64,000 nt of DNA, from assembly GCF_005080685.1 (NCBI RefSeq), contig NZ_CP039371.1:5146001-5210000 (forward strand). The letters are read 5' to 3'. Source of the stretch: Pseudomonas putida (GTDB lineage: Bacteria; Pseudomonadota; Gammaproteobacteria; Pseudomonadales; Pseudomonadaceae). Below the pieces are notes generated by a model. That model worked only from the letters and a program-made list of their open reading frames with translations. It did not search any database and had not been told where the DNA came from. This document shows, in pieces, positions 41,828-61,180 of this stretch; within the stretch, counting starts at the first letter, position 1, and every line of letters begins with the position of its first letter. The position numbers and the translations under genes were made by a program.

Positions 41828-42706
41828 TCAACGACGTGGCAGGAACTGGAGTGGATCGACGGGTTTGCCCTGGCGGCGAATCTCGAAATGCAGCTTCACC
41901 CGATCAGTGCCCGTGGACCCCATTTCAGCAATCGACTGCCCTGCCTTGACCTGCTGCCCCTCCCGAACCAAAAGCCTGCGGTTGTGGCCGTAGGCACTGA
42001 CGTAGGTATCGCTGTGCTTGATGATGATCAGCTCGCCGTAGCCCCTCAAGCCACTCCCGGCGTAGACCACCGAACCATCAGACGCAGCAAAAACAGGCTG
42101 TCCCAAATCACCGGCGATATCAATGCCTTTATTCAAACTACCGTTTGAAGCAAATTTTCCAATCAGCACGCCGTTGGCAGGCCAGGTCCAGCCGCCTACC
42201 GCGCGCTCCGCGGCGGGCACGGTAGTGACCACCGTGGTGCTGGTCGGCGCCGGGGTAGTCGCCGGCTTGCTGGTGCTGGTGGTGGTCGTCGTGGTGGTCC
42301 CTGCAGGCCGCCGGATGACCGTGGTGCGGCTCGAAGACGATGGGCTGGACACCACCGTGGTGCTGCCACCGGAACCGCTGCTGAAACGAATCGCCTGGCC
42401 CGGACGGATGGTGTACGGCGCGGCGATACCGTTGCGCGCTGCCAGCTCCTTGTAATCCCAACCATAGCGGAAGGCGATGGAGAACAGCGTATCGCCCGGC
42501 TTGACGACATATTGTCCGGAGGTCACGGTAGGTCGTTTAGGTGCCGCACTCGCATTGCTGCGATCGACTACGCGTGCGCCGCTGGAGCCGGTGCTCGAGC
42601 ACCCCGCCAACAGGGTCCCCATGGCCAGCGCAATGGCCAGAAGCTTGAAACCCGCTCGATCCCTGCGCTGCCGCATGCCTGTGTGACCCACCCGCGCTCC
42701 CCTCAT
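41828..42706 (-). CDS. nlpD: Amidase activator lipoprotein NlpD
   Basis: 292 residues from ATG 42706; ATG 42676 (MRQRRDRAGFK) is equally possible and gives a shorter signal. Lipobox LLAGC, a LysM domain (YVVKPGDTLFSIAFRYGWDY), a Ser/Thr-rich linker with an unbroken Thr run, and an M23-like LytM domain (NKGIDIAGDLGQPVFAASDG). The first zinc ligand His of M23 enzymes is Asn here (NKGID), as in other NlpD proteins, so it activates an amidase (AmiC type) instead of cutting. Outer-membrane anchored, acts in daughter-cell separation. Confidence 0.92.
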   Translation of the reverse strand: MRGARVGHTGMRQRRDRAGFKLLAIALAMGTLLAGCSSTGSSGARVVDRSNASAAPKRPTVTSGQYVVKPGDTLFSIAFRYGWDYKELAARNGIAAPYTIRPGQAIRFSSGSGGSTTVVSSPSSSSRTTVIRRPAGTTTTTTTSTSKPATTPAPTSTTVVTTVPAAERAVGGWTWPANGVLIGKFASNGSLNKGIDIAGDLGQPVFAASDGSVVYAGSGLRGYGELIIIKHSDTYVSAYGHNRRLLVREGQQVKAGQSIAEMGSTGTDRVKLHFEIRRQGKPVDPLQFLPRR

Positions 42707-42878
42707 GGTGCCAAAAAACGTAAAGACGAAATGAAATGCAATATTGTTGCAATTATAACCAAGCCCACCCGCAATGGGAGAGCTGCACGGCCTGGTAATG
42801 CATGAATACTAGAAGCCCCGCCAGATAGACAGGCGGCCTGCACAAGAATTCGCGACAACTGCGAAAAAGCCCGGCGCC

Positions 42879-44292
<1,414 letters not shown>

Positions 44293-44305
<13 letters not shown>

Positions 44306-45350
44306 GGGCTGTCCGTCTGCCCTACCGGCACCAGATCGACGAGTTCGCGCACCACCACGGTGGCGAAGCATCCGGCCGGAAGGACGAATTCCAGTTGCAG
44401 GATATCAGGCTCTGGATAATGCCACGTCAGGCCGCCAATAGGGAGCCGCAGGATACGTCGTTCGTGATCCATGCCCGCCTGCGCCAGCCACTGGCATAGC
44501 TGCGGGTGACGTTCGCCGACCGCCGATTCCAGCGCGCCGGGGCGTCGCCGGTCGGTACGGAGCCTTCGCCCCACAGCGGACCGGTAGGGTGCAGGTCGAG
44601 AATCGCCAGACGCGGATCGTTGCATTCCTGCTCGCCTGCAGGAAAGAAGCTACGACTGGTGGTGAATGCCAGCAAGTCGCCGACCTGGGCCCGCTGCCAG
44701 CTACCGTCGACCACGCGCGCCGCCAGCACCTGGTTGAACAGGTAGCTGCGGGCCGCCGAGAGCAGCCTCGAACGCACATTGCGCTGCTCGGGAAGGGCCT
44801 TGCGCGCGGCCCAATCCAGGGCGTCCTGCACGTTGCCGCCAGCATGACCGAAGCGCTGGCTGCCGAAATAGTTCGGTACGCCATGCGCCTTGAGCGTTTC
44901 CAGGCGTGCATCCAGCGCCGCGTGATCGGCGGCGAGCGCGGTCAGGCGCAGGGTGAAGCCGTTGGCCGAATGCGCCCCGCGTTGCAGCTTGCGCTGGTGG
45001 CGCACCTGCTTGAGCACGCGCAGGCTGGCATCCTCGGCACGCGACAGGTCGGGATCGGCCTTGCCTGGCAGGTGCAGACTGAACCACTGACGGGTCAGCG
45101 CCTGGCGATCCTTGAGCCCAGCGTAGCTGATGGCCCGTACCGGTACGCCCGCAGCCCGGGCAAGACGGCGCGAGGCTTCCTCGGTGTTGAGATCGCGCTT
45201 CTCGACCCACAGCCACAGGTGCTCGCCTTCGCCGGAAAGCGGGATGTCGAGTACCTCGTCGACCTGGAAGTCCTCGGCCACCGCCTTGAGCACGGCAGTG
45301 CCCAACGATTCGCCCGATGCGCGCGGGCCCAGCAGTTCGAGTTCGGTCAT
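44293..45350 (-). pseudogene. truD: tRNA pseudouridine(13) synthase TruD, interrupted by a one-base deletion
   Basis: [13 protein letters not shown] to [11 protein letters not shown] reads normally, with catalytic Asp in [15 protein letters not shown] near residue 80. Then at CCCC (plus-strand GGGG 44539-44542) the frame changes: the family continues [20 protein letters not shown], which lies in the next frame and runs to a stop at 44293 ([18 protein letters not shown]). Restoring one C gives 352 residues, the normal length. The frame as given would instead end at 44427 with an unrelated tail. Either a real recent mutation or a homopolymer sequencing error. Confidence 0.88.
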
Positions 45351-45820
45351 GCCGGCAGCAGCAGGGCGACCGCATGCACGGCGATGCCCTCCTCGCGGCC
45401 GGTGAAGCCGAGCTTCTCGGTGGTGGTGGCCTTGACGTTGACCTGGTCGAGTTCGACCTGCAGGTCTTCGGCGATGGTCTGGCGCATGGCTTCGATGTGC
45501 GGGGCCATCTTTGGCGCCTGGGCGACGATGGTGGCGTCGACGTTGCCGACCTTCCAGCCTTTGGCCGCGACGATACCCACCACGTGGCGCAGCAGCACGC
45601 GGCTGTCGGCGCCCTTGAATTGCGGGTCGGTGTCGGGGAAGTGCTTGCCGATGTCACCCAGTGCGGCGGCACCGAGCAAGGCATCGCTCAGGGCATGCAG
45701 CAGCACGTCACCGTCGGAATGGGCCAGCAGGCCGTATTTGTGGGGGATACGCACCCCGCCCAGGGTAATGAAATCACCGTCGCAGAAACGGTGCACATCG
45801 TAGCCGTGGCCAATACGCAT
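45347..45820 (-). CDS. ispF: 2-C-methyl-D-erythritol 2,4-cyclodiphosphate synthase
   Basis: 157 residues. [11 protein letters not shown] gives the Asp and His zinc ligands; [22 protein letters not shown] and [20 protein letters not shown] follow; [21 protein letters not shown] closes. MEP-pathway enzyme making isoprenoid precursors; ispD of the same pathway is at 49046. Overlaps truD by four bases. Confidence 0.98.
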   Translation of the reverse strand: MRIGHGYDVHRFCDGDFITLGGVRIPHKYGLLAHSDGDVLLHALSDALLGAAALGDIGKHFPDTDPQFKGADSRVLLRHVVGIVAAKGWKVGNVDATIVAQAPKMAPHIEAMRQTIAEDLQVELDQVNVKATTTEKLGFTGREEGIAVHAVALLLPA

Positions 45821-45849
45821 AAAAAAACGCCCTGATTGAGTCAGGGCGT
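45821..45849 (-). terminator. Terminator after fghA
   Basis: ACGCCCTGA/TCAGGGCGT with a 5-base loop, then seven T on the minus strand, just upstream of the ispF start. It separates the fghA unit from ispF-truD. Confidence 0.88.
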
Positions 45850-45909
45850 GATTCTACCTGCTTTATGCCGTATTGGGGCTGCTTCGCAGCCCGGGGATTA
45901 CGGCTGTCG

Positions 45910-46764
45910 CTATACCCGCCCCAACGCCACCGCATGGTGGCGCAGGTGCTCATCGATGAAGCTGGCGATGAAGTAGTAGCTGTGGTCATAGCCAGGCTGC
46001 ATGCGCAGGGTCAGTTCATGCCCGCCCTTGCGTGCAGCCTGCTCCAGCGACTCGGGCTTGAGCTGCTTCTCGAGGAAGTCATCGCGGTCACCCTGGTCGA
46101 CCAGCAGCGGCGGGCACTGCCCGGCCGGCGTCTCGGCCAACAGTACGCTGGCATCCCACTCGCGCCAGCGCGCGCGGTCTTCGCCCAGGTAGCGGCTGAA
46201 GGCCTTCTCGCCCCAGGGGCAGTCCATCGGGTTGCCGATCGGCGAAAACGCCGATACCGAACGGTAGCGCCCGGGGTTGCGCAAGGCGCACACCAGCGCG
46301 CCGTGGCCGCCCATGGAATGGCCGCTGATGCTGCGCTGGTCGGAGGCCGGGAAATGCGCCTCGATCAGTGCCGGCAGCTCCTGCACCACGTAATCGTGCA
46401 TGCGGTAGTGCTGGGCCCAGGGTTGCTGGGTGGCATTGAGGTAGAAACCGGCGCCGAGACCAAAGTCATAGGCGCCATCGGGGTCGCCGGGCACCTGCTC
46501 GCCCCGCGGGCTGGTGTCCGGCGCCACGATGATCAACCCAAGCTCGGCGGCCAGGCGCTGGGCGCCGGCCTTCTGCATGAAGTTCTCATCGGTGCAGGTG
46601 AGGCCGCTGAGCCAGTACAGCACTGGCAGCTTCTCGCCCTGCTCGGCCTGCGGCGGTAGGTAGACCGCGAACACCATGTCGCAGCCCAGCACCTTGGAGT
46701 GATGCCGGTAACGCTTGTGCCAGCCGCCGAAGCTTTTCTGGCAGGAGATGTTATCCAGGCTCAT
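45910..46764 (-). CDS. fghA: S-formylglutathione hydrolase
   Basis: 284 residues of esterase D type. Nucleophile elbow [37 protein letters not shown] near residue 55, and His in [20 protein letters not shown]. Splits S-formylglutathione into formate and glutathione, the second step of formaldehyde detoxification, right after adhC on the same strand. Confidence 0.96.
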   Translation of the reverse strand: MSLDNISCQKSFGGWHKRYRHHSKVLGCDMVFAVYLPPQAEQGEKLPVLYWLSGLTCTDENFMQKAGAQRLAAELGLIIVAPDTSPRGEQVPGDPDGAYDFGLGAGFYLNATQQPWAQHYRMHDYVVQELPALIEAHFPASDQRSISGHSMGGHGALVCALRNPGRYRSVSAFSPIGNPMDCPWGEKAFSRYLGEDRARWREWDASVLLAETPAGQCPPLLVDQGDRDDFLEKQLKPESLEQAARKGGHELTLRMQPGYDHSYYFIASFIDEHLRHHAVALGRV

Positions 46765-46772
46765 GGCAGACC

Positions 46773-47912
<1,140 letters not shown>

Positions 47913-47946
47913 TCAGACAGCCAGTGTAATTCAGCGCCTTTTGATT

Positions 47947-47975
47947 AATAATCGAGCCAAAGACAAAACATTATT
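47947..47975. promoter_or_regulatory. Inverted repeat between adhC and gfnR (candidate GfnR site)
   Basis: AATAAT (47947-47952) and ATTATT (47970-47975), 17 bases apart, in the short A/T-rich gap of the divergent pair. Fits a LysR-type dyad; assignment by position. Confidence 0.4.
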
Positions 47976-47993
47976 GCCATACAGGGATAATCG

Positions 47994-48890
47994 ATGAGTA
48001 GCCGCTGGGAAGGCATCGACGAGTTCGTCGCGGTCGCCGAATCGGGCCAGTTCACCGCTGCCGCCGAGCGCCTCGGCGTTTCTTCCTCGCATGTGAGCCG
48101 GCAGATCGCCCGCCTGGAAGAGCGCCTGCAGACCCGCCTGCTGTACCGCAGCACCCGGCGGGTGACCCTGAGCGAGGCCGGCCAGACCTTCCTGCAGCAT
48201 TGCCAACGCCTGCAAGATGGCCGCGACGAAGCCCTGCGCGCCATCGGCGACCTGACCAGCGAGCCCAAGGGCCTGCTGCGCATGACCTGCGCGGTGGCCT
48301 ATGGCGAGCGTTTCATCGTCCCGCTGGTGACCCGCTTCATGGCCTCGTACCCGCAACTGCGGGTCGACGTGGAACTGAGCAACCGCACCCTCGACCTGGT
48401 GCACGAAGGCATGGACCTGGCCATTCGCCTGGGCCGCTTGCAGGACTCACGCCTGGTGGCCACGCGCCTGGCGCCAAGGCGCATGTACCTGTGCGCCTCG
48501 CCCGACTACCTCGAGCGCTACGGTCGGCCGCACAGCCTGTCGGAACTGGCGCGGCACAATTGCCTGGTGGGCAGCACTGACCTGTGGGCATTGCAGCAGG
48601 AGGGTCGGGAAATCAGCCAGCGGGTACAAGGCAACTGGCGTTGCAACAGCGGCCAGGCGGTGCTGGATGCAGCATTGCTGGGGATGGGATTGTGCCAGTT
48701 GCCGGATTACTACGTGCTCGAGCACCTGAACAGTGGTGCGCTGGTATCGTTGCTCGAAGCCCATCAGCCGCCCAATACCGCCGTGTGGGCGTTGTATCCG
48801 CAGCAGCGGCACCTGTCGCCCAAGGTCAGGCGCTTGGTGGATCATCTGAAGCAGGGGTTGGCGGGGTTGCCGGAGTATCGGCTTGGCTGA
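47994..48890 (+). CDS. gfnR: LysR-type regulator GfnR of glutathione-dependent formaldehyde detoxification
   Basis: 298 residues. HTH: IDEFVAVAESGQFTAAAERL and VSSSHVSRQIARLEERLQTR; effector domain from about residue 90 (LLRMTCAVAYGERFIVPLVT). Its place divergent from adhC-fghA is that of PA3630 (GfnR). It should activate adhC-fghA when formaldehyde adducts form. Confidence 0.85.
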   Translation: MSSRWEGIDEFVAVAESGQFTAAAERLGVSSSHVSRQIARLEERLQTRLLYRSTRRVTLSEAGQTFLQHCQRLQDGRDEALRAIGDLTSEPKGLLRMTCAVAYGERFIVPLVTRFMASYPQLRVDVELSNRTLDLVHEGMDLAIRLGRLQDSRLVATRLAPRRMYLCASPDYLERYGRPHSLSELARHNCLVGSTDLWALQQEGREISQRVQGNWRCNSGQAVLDAALLGMGLCQLPDYYVLEHLNSGALVSLLEAHQPPNTAVWALYPQQRHLSPKVRRLVDHLKQGLAGLPEYRLG

Positions 48891-48912
48891 TGTGCTGGCT
48901 CTATCGGCCTTC

Positions 48913-48980
48913 TCGCGGGTAAACCCGCTCCTACGAACCTGAGCATGGTGATGATCCTGTAGGAGCGGGTTTACCCGCGA
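48913..48980. repeat. REP inverted pair
   Basis: TCGCGGGTAAACCCGCTCCTAC and its reverse complement, 24 bases apart, between the convergent gfnR and ispD. Confidence 0.9.
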
Positions 48981-49045
48981 ACACCGGCTGGGCCGGTGCC
49001 ATACACTGCGGTGCCCGCATCGATGCCGATAGAGGAATACGACGA

Positions 49046-49753
49046 TCAGTTACGCGCTGACCAGCGCTGGCGCAGCCACTCCAGGTCTTCCGGGCGGGTC
49101 ACCTTGATGTTGTCGCTGCGCCCTTCGACCAGCCGCGGAGCCAGGCCAGTCCACTCGATGGCGGACGCCTCGTCGGTGACCACCACATCGGCCACCAGGC
49201 ACTCGGCCAGCGCCCGATGCAAGGTCCCCAGGCGGAACATCTGCGGGGTATAGGCCTGCCAGATGGTACTGCGATCCACCGTGGCACTGACCCGCCCGTT
49301 GGCATCGGCCCGTTTGAGCGTATCGCGAGCCGGCACTGCCAGCAGTCCCCCTACAGGGTCATCCGCGAGTTCCGATAACAAGCGGTCCAGATCACTGCGC
49401 GCCAAGTTAGGCCGCGCCGCGTCGTGCACCAACACCCAGTCGCTGTCCGCCGCGCCCTGCGCATGCAACACCAGCAAGGCATTGAGTACCGAGTCGGCAC
49501 GCTCACGCCCTCCCGGGGCGCGCTGGATGCACGCATCGCTGGCGCAACGCAGATTGGGCCAGTACGGGTCATCGGCGGCGATGCTGACCACCACGCCCTT
49601 GAGCGACGGATGGCCAAGGAAACAGTCGAGACTATGCTCGATCAAGGTCTGCCCACCCAGCTGCAGGTATTGCTTGGGGCGGTCGGCAGCCATGCGGGCA
49701 CCCACGCCCGCGGCAGGAATCACGGCCCAGAAGGCCGGTAGCGTTTCAGTCAT
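49046..49753 (-). CDS. ispD: 2-C-methyl-D-erythritol 4-phosphate cytidylyltransferase
   Basis: 235 residues. CTP-binding PAAGVGARMAADRPKQYLQL at the N-terminus, VLVHDAARPNLARSDLDRLL in the middle, TDEASAIEWTGLAPRLVEGR and NIKVTRPEDL at the end. MEP pathway, two steps before IspF. Start overlaps the ftsB stop by four bases. Confidence 0.97.
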   Translation of the reverse strand: MTETLPAFWAVIPAAGVGARMAADRPKQYLQLGGQTLIEHSLDCFLGHPSLKGVVVSIAADDPYWPNLRCASDACIQRAPGGRERADSVLNALLVLHAQGAADSDWVLVHDAARPNLARSDLDRLLSELADDPVGGLLAVPARDTLKRADANGRVSATVDRSTIWQAYTPQMFRLGTLHRALAECLVADVVVTDEASAIEWTGLAPRLVEGRSDNIKVTRPEDLEWLRQRWSARN

Positions 49754-50031
49754 TTTTGCGGCAGCTGGAAGAGGGTCTCGCCCTCTTTGACCATTCCCAG
49801 TTCATGACGAGCCCGTTCTTCGACGGTCTCCATACCTTTCTTCAACTCCAGCACCTCGGCATCGAGCACGCGGTTACGCTCCAGCAGCCGTTCGTTCTCG
49901 GCGTGCTGTTCGTCGATCTGCTGCTTGAGCTCGGCCACTTGCGCCAGGCTGCCGTTACCGACCCAAAGGCGGTATTGCAGGCCACCGAGCAGCAGGAGCA
50001 GGACAAGAAACAACCAATAGGGACTGCGCAT
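49750..50031 (-). CDS. ftsB: Cell division protein FtsB
   Basis: 93 residues. One membrane helix (YWLFLVLLLLLGGLQYRLWV) then a periplasmic coiled coil (VAELKQQIDEQHAENERLLE) and the conserved ARHELGMVKEGETLFQL end. Binds FtsL and FtsQ in the divisome. ATG 50031 is chosen; a TTG lies one codon upstream. Between eno and ispD as usual. Confidence 0.95.
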   Translation of the reverse strand: MRSPYWLFLVLLLLLGGLQYRLWVGNGSLAQVAELKQQIDEQHAENERLLERNRVLDAEVLELKKGMETVEERARHELGMVKEGETLFQLPQK

Positions 50032-50151
50032 CAAGGTATCCAGGTTAAAGACCGCCGCACAGGGGCGTCATATAGCACGAAGCCTGGCCGAGGCCAGGCT
50101 TCGTTGACAGAAACCCGCGTGAAGCATCGGAAATTTCAGTATGAAAAGTCC

Positions 50152-50176
50152 GACAGCCTCGGCTGCTGTCTTTTTA
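50152..50176 (-). terminator. Likely terminator after eno
   Basis: GACAGC/GCTGTC hairpin 12-36 bases after the eno stop; minus strand continues GGACTTTTC. The T run is short, so partial read-through into ftsB-ispD is possible; on the plus strand TTTTT follows directly. Confidence 0.6.
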
Positions 50177-50187
50177 CCATCTCTTGC

Positions 50188-51531
<1,344 letters not shown>

Positions 51532-51629
51532 TCACCAGGCGATAGCACGCGGCAGGCAGGCCTGATGAACAGGCCCCCTGACCGGCAGGTCAGGGGGAAA
51601 CGGGCGGTACTTTACCCGAGAAATGAGCT

Positions 51630-54128
<2,499 letters not shown>

Positions 54129-54376
54129 TTAAGGCGGCCAGCGCCGCCGGAGAAAGCGAAGGAAGGCCGAAGCCCCCGATCACCTGCGTCAATCACAGTG
54201 CATCTCGAAAAACTGCCGCGTCTGTACAGACCAGGGGTATCCCCGGCATGGAGCTCGCTCGTCATTTTAAGAATCAGCCCAGCAAAAAACTGCTTGGTAA
54301 TCGGCAACTGCTGTGTTTTCGAGGAACCCACAGAAGCTGTATCAAGAAGGGAGGGTAGTCTACCCGAATGTACCCT

Positions 54377-55660
54377 TCATCTCAAACCTTGCGCGTTCGT
54401 CGGCAACTGCCAGTGCAGCTGGCAATCGGCCTGCGCCAGGCCAGGCAGGTTGGCCACCGCCAGCAGGCGTTCGCCCTGGTACAGCAGCGGCAGGCGCGGG
54501 CGCATGAAATGCGGCACCTGCAGCTCGTTGAGCAAACGCTTCAGATCGCGCCGACCGCGACCGGGCAGTTCGAGTACCTCGCCACCCTGGCGGTAGGCGA
54601 TATGCAGGCCTTCCAGAGGGCTCGGCGCCTGCAGGCTCACGCTGCCGTTGTCGGGCAATGCCAGCGGGATGCTCGGCTGTACCCAGGGTTGTCGCCCTTC
54701 GGGAGAGCTGAGCCAGTCGCCACTCAACCACCAGATACGCCCGTGGCTGCGGGCCAGTTGGCCATCGGCCAGGCGCCATGCGGGGCAGGCATCGATGGCA
54801 GCGTCCCGCAGGTCTACCCAGCCTGACCAGTGGCGTGCATCGGGTAGCCGGGTGCGGCGGCGCAGCCAGTATTGCAGGGCGTTGCGCTGGCGCGCCGGCG
54901 ACAGGGCGACGAGCGCGGCAAGCTCGAGCGAGTCCAGCCCGGCCCATGGCCCTGGCGCGGCCGCCTCGGCTGCGGCGAGGTCGCCCTCGGCCATCTCGTC
55001 GAGCAGGCCCAGCGCCTCGCCCAGGTGCTCGGCCGAACGCGCCATGCTCTGCGCGGCCTGCGGCCAGCGTTGGTGCAACAATGGCAGCACCTCGCCGCGC
55101 AGGTAGTTGCGGGCGAAGTGCGTATCGCAGTTGGAGGGGTCTTCGATCCAGCTCAAGCCATGGGCCAGGGCATAGCCGTGCAATTGATCCCGGCTCATCG
55201 ACAACAGCGGCCTGACCAGGCTGCCCTGCCCTAGCGGCCGCTGCCCCGGCATGCCGGCCAGGCCACGCAGGCCAGCGCCGCGCAGCAGGCGAAAGAGCAA
55301 GGTTTCGGCCTGGTCGTCGCGGTGCTGGCCAGTGAAAACGACGTCGCCGGGGTTCATCACCTGTTCGAAGGCGGCATAGCGCGCATCACGGGCAGCCTGT
55401 TCGAGGCTGGCGCCGGGGGCGACCTGGACGTGGATGACTTGGAGCGGTATGCCAAGCGCATCGCAGACGGACTGGCAGTGCGCGGGCCATGCGTCAGCGG
55501 CCGGTTGCAGGCCGTGATGAATGTGCAGGGCACGCAGCGGCGGGATGGCCTGGTGACGGGCGTGGTCAGCCAGCAGGTGCAAAAGGACGGTGGAGTCGAG
55601 GCCACCGGAGAAGGCGATGTACCAGGTGGGGGCGTTGCGCCAGGGGGTGAGATCAATCAT
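54377..55660 (-). CDS. tilS: tRNA(Ile)-lysidine synthase
   Basis: 427 residues. PP-loop YIAFSGGLDSTVLLHLLADH, HIHHGLQPAADAW, GQHRDDQAETLLFRLLRGAG, and a C-terminal substrate domain ending near RGRRDLKRLLNELQVPHFMR. Makes lysidine at C34 of tRNA-Ile2, changing AUG to AUA decoding; essential. ATG 55660 is chosen (MIDLTPWRNAP); the frame upstream is REP sequence. Confidence 0.95.
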   Translation of the reverse strand: MIDLTPWRNAPTWYIAFSGGLDSTVLLHLLADHARHQAIPPLRALHIHHGLQPAADAWPAHCQSVCDALGIPLQVIHVQVAPGASLEQAARDARYAAFEQVMNPGDVVFTGQHRDDQAETLLFRLLRGAGLRGLAGMPGQRPLGQGSLVRPLLSMSRDQLHGYALAHGLSWIEDPSNCDTHFARNYLRGEVLPLLHQRWPQAAQSMARSAEHLGEALGLLDEMAEGDLAAAEAAAPGPWAGLDSLELAALVALSPARQRNALQYWLRRRTRLPDARHWSGWVDLRDAAIDACPAWRLADGQLARSHGRIWWLSGDWLSSPEGRQPWVQPSIPLALPDNGSVSLQAPSPLEGLHIAYRQGGEVLELPGRGRRDLKRLLNELQVPHFMRPRLPLLYQGERLLAVANLPGLAQADCQLHWQLPTNAQGLR

Positions 55661-55686
55661 CAGGACCTCGAACGGTTCGATACCGC

Positions 55687-55770
55687 ATTCGCGGGCAAGC
55701 CCGCTCCCGCAGGTACAGCGCAAGCCTCATGTGCAGCGCAGACCTTGTGGGAGCGGGCTTGCCCGCGAAT
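55687..55770. repeat. REP inverted pair
   Basis: ATTCGCGGGCAAGCCCGCTCC and its reverse complement around a 40-base centre, between accA (stop 55798) and tilS on the same strand. Confidence 0.9.
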
Positions 55771-55797
55771 GGGCCGCGATGCGGCCCCGGCGATCTC

Positions 55798-56745
55798 TCA
55801 GAGGCCGTAGCTCATCAGTCGCTCGTAGCGACGGGCCAGCAGCGCGTCGTTGTCGAACTTGCCCAGCATCTCCAGTTGCTCGACCAGGTCGGCACGAATG
55901 CTTTCGGACATTTTCGCCGGATCGCGGTGGGCGCCGCCCAGCGGCTCCTGGATCACCTTGTCGACGATGTTCAGGCTCTTCAGGCGATCGGCGGTGATGC
56001 CCATGGCCTCGGCGGCATCGGCTGCCTTGTCGGCAGTCTTCCACAGGATCGAGGCGCATCCTTCCGGCGAGATCACCGAATAGGTGGAGTACTGCAGCAT
56101 GTTCAGCTGGTCGCACACGCCAATGGCCAGTGCACCGCCGGAACCGCCCTCGCCGATCACGGTGGCGATGATCGGGGTTTTCAAGCGGGCCATGACGCGC
56201 AGGTTCCAGGCGATTGCCTCGCTCTGGTTGCGCTCTTCCGCATCGATACCCGGATAGGCGCCCGGGGTGTCGATGAAGGTCAGGATCGGCATCTTGAAGC
56301 GCTCGGCCATTTCCATCAGGCGGCAGGCCTTGCGGTAGCCTTCAGGGCGCGGCATGCCGAAGTTACGGCGTACCTTCTCGCGCACTTCACGGCCCTTCTG
56401 GTGGCCGATGACCATGACCGGCTTGCCATCCAGGCGCGCAGTACCACCGACGATGGCGGCGTCGTCGGAGAAGTGGCGGTCACCGTGCAGCTCTTCGAAC
56501 TCGGTGAAGATGTGCTCGAGGTAGTCCAGGGTGTAGGGACGACGCGGGTGACGGGCCAGGCGGGCGATCTGCCAGCTAGTCAGGTTGCCGAAGATGCTTT
56601 CGGTCAGGGTGTTGCTCTTGTCTTGCAGACGGGCAATCTCATCGCTGATGTTCAGCGAGTTGTCGTTGCCCACCAGGCGCAGCCCTTCGATCTTGGCTTG
56701 CAGGTCGGCAATCGGCTGTTCGAAATCGAGGAAATTCGGGTTCAT
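55798..56745 (-). CDS. accA: Acetyl-CoA carboxylase carboxyltransferase subunit alpha
   Basis: 315 residues. [19 protein letters not shown] start, [40 protein letters not shown] block, [20 protein letters not shown], and [20 protein letters not shown]. Works with AccD in the first step of fatty acid synthesis. ATG 56745 follows the family; another ATG lies two codons upstream. Confidence 0.97.
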   Translation of the reverse strand: MNPNFLDFEQPIADLQAKIEGLRLVGNDNSLNISDEIARLQDKSNTLTESIFGNLTSWQIARLARHPRRPYTLDYLEHIFTEFEELHGDRHFSDDAAIVGGTARLDGKPVMVIGHQKGREVREKVRRNFGMPRPEGYRKACRLMEMAERFKMPILTFIDTPGAYPGIDAEERNQSEAIAWNLRVMARLKTPIIATVIGEGGSGGALAIGVCDQLNMLQYSTYSVISPEGCASILWKTADKAADAAEAMGITADRLKSLNIVDKVIQEPLGGAHRDPAKMSESIRADLVEQLEMLGKFDNDALLARRYERLMSYGL

Positions 56746-56850
56746 AGGCATCCGTCTTGGGTCTACGGCCAGGCGGCCGGCCGGTTGATCCGTTTGGCGC
56801 CCTACCTTAAGGGATCAGGCGCATTCAGGTCGAGATTAAAATTCGTCGGT

Positions 56851-60375
<3,525 letters not shown>

Positions 60376-60452
60376 GGATGATCCTGTAGCAGTGCTGAAC
60401 GACAAGGGCGGGATTGTAGCGTAAAAGGGCGGGGGTTTTGGGCTGCTGTGCA

Positions 60453-60546
60453 GCCCATTCGCGGGACAAGCCCGCTCCCACAGGTCCCGCACACATTTCA
60501 CACCAGGCGAAGTACCTGTGGGAGCGGGCTTGTCCCGCGAATGGGC
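60453..60546. repeat. REP inverted pair
   Basis: GCCCATTCGCGGGACAAGCC and its reverse complement (arms about 33 bp) around a 28-base centre between rnhB and dnaE. Confidence 0.92.
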
Positions 60547-60555
60547 CAGATGGTT

Positions 60556-61179
60556 CTAGATCAGCGAGCTGGTGACGCCTTCACGCGCTTCCCAAGCCGC
60601 CCGCACCGGCGCGAACGAGCGCCGATGAATCGGCGTCGGGCCAAGCCGGGCCAAAGCCTCGAGATGCACCGGCGTCGGATACCCCTTGTGCCCACCGATG
60701 CCATAACCCGGGTAGATCAGCTCGAACGCACTCATCTCGCGATCGCGGCTGACCTTGGCCAGGATCGACGCGGCGGCAATCGCCGGCACCTTGGCATCGC
60801 CCTGCACCACCGGTGCGGCCGGCACCGCCAGCTTGGGGCAACGATTACCGTCGATCAGTGCGAGCTTGGGCGTGACGCTCAGCCCCTCGACCGCACGCTG
60901 CATGGCCAGCATGGTGGCCTGGAGAATGTTCAGCCGGTCGATTTCCTCGACTTCGGCCCGGGCAATGCAAAAGCTCAGGGCTTTTTCGCAGATCTCGTCG
61001 AACAGCGCTTCGCGCTTGGCTTCGGTGAGCTTCTTCGAGTCGTTGAGGCCGAGGATCGGCCGCGCCGGATCGAGGATCACCGCTGCGGTGACCACCGCGC
61101 CGCACAATGGGCCACGGCCCACTTCATCGACGCCGGCGACCAGGTCCTCGACCAGGTTGAAATCCAGTCCCATCTGCAT
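60556..61179 (-). CDS. rnhB: Ribonuclease HII
   Basis: 207 residues. Catalytic D-E-x-G in [51 protein letters not shown] and [13 protein letters not shown]. Removes ribonucleotides from DNA. ATG 61179 starts one base before the lpxB stop is passed; ATG 61173 is the other choice. Confidence 0.97.
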   Translation of the reverse strand: MQMGLDFNLVEDLVAGVDEVGRGPLCGAVVTAAVILDPARPILGLNDSKKLTEAKREALFDEICEKALSFCIARAEVEEIDRLNILQATMLAMQRAVEGLSVTPKLALIDGNRCPKLAVPAAPVVQGDAKVPAIAAASILAKVSRDREMSAFELIYPGYGIGGHKGYPTPVHLEALARLGPTPIHRRSFAPVRAAWEAREGVTSSLI

Positions 61180-61180
61180 G

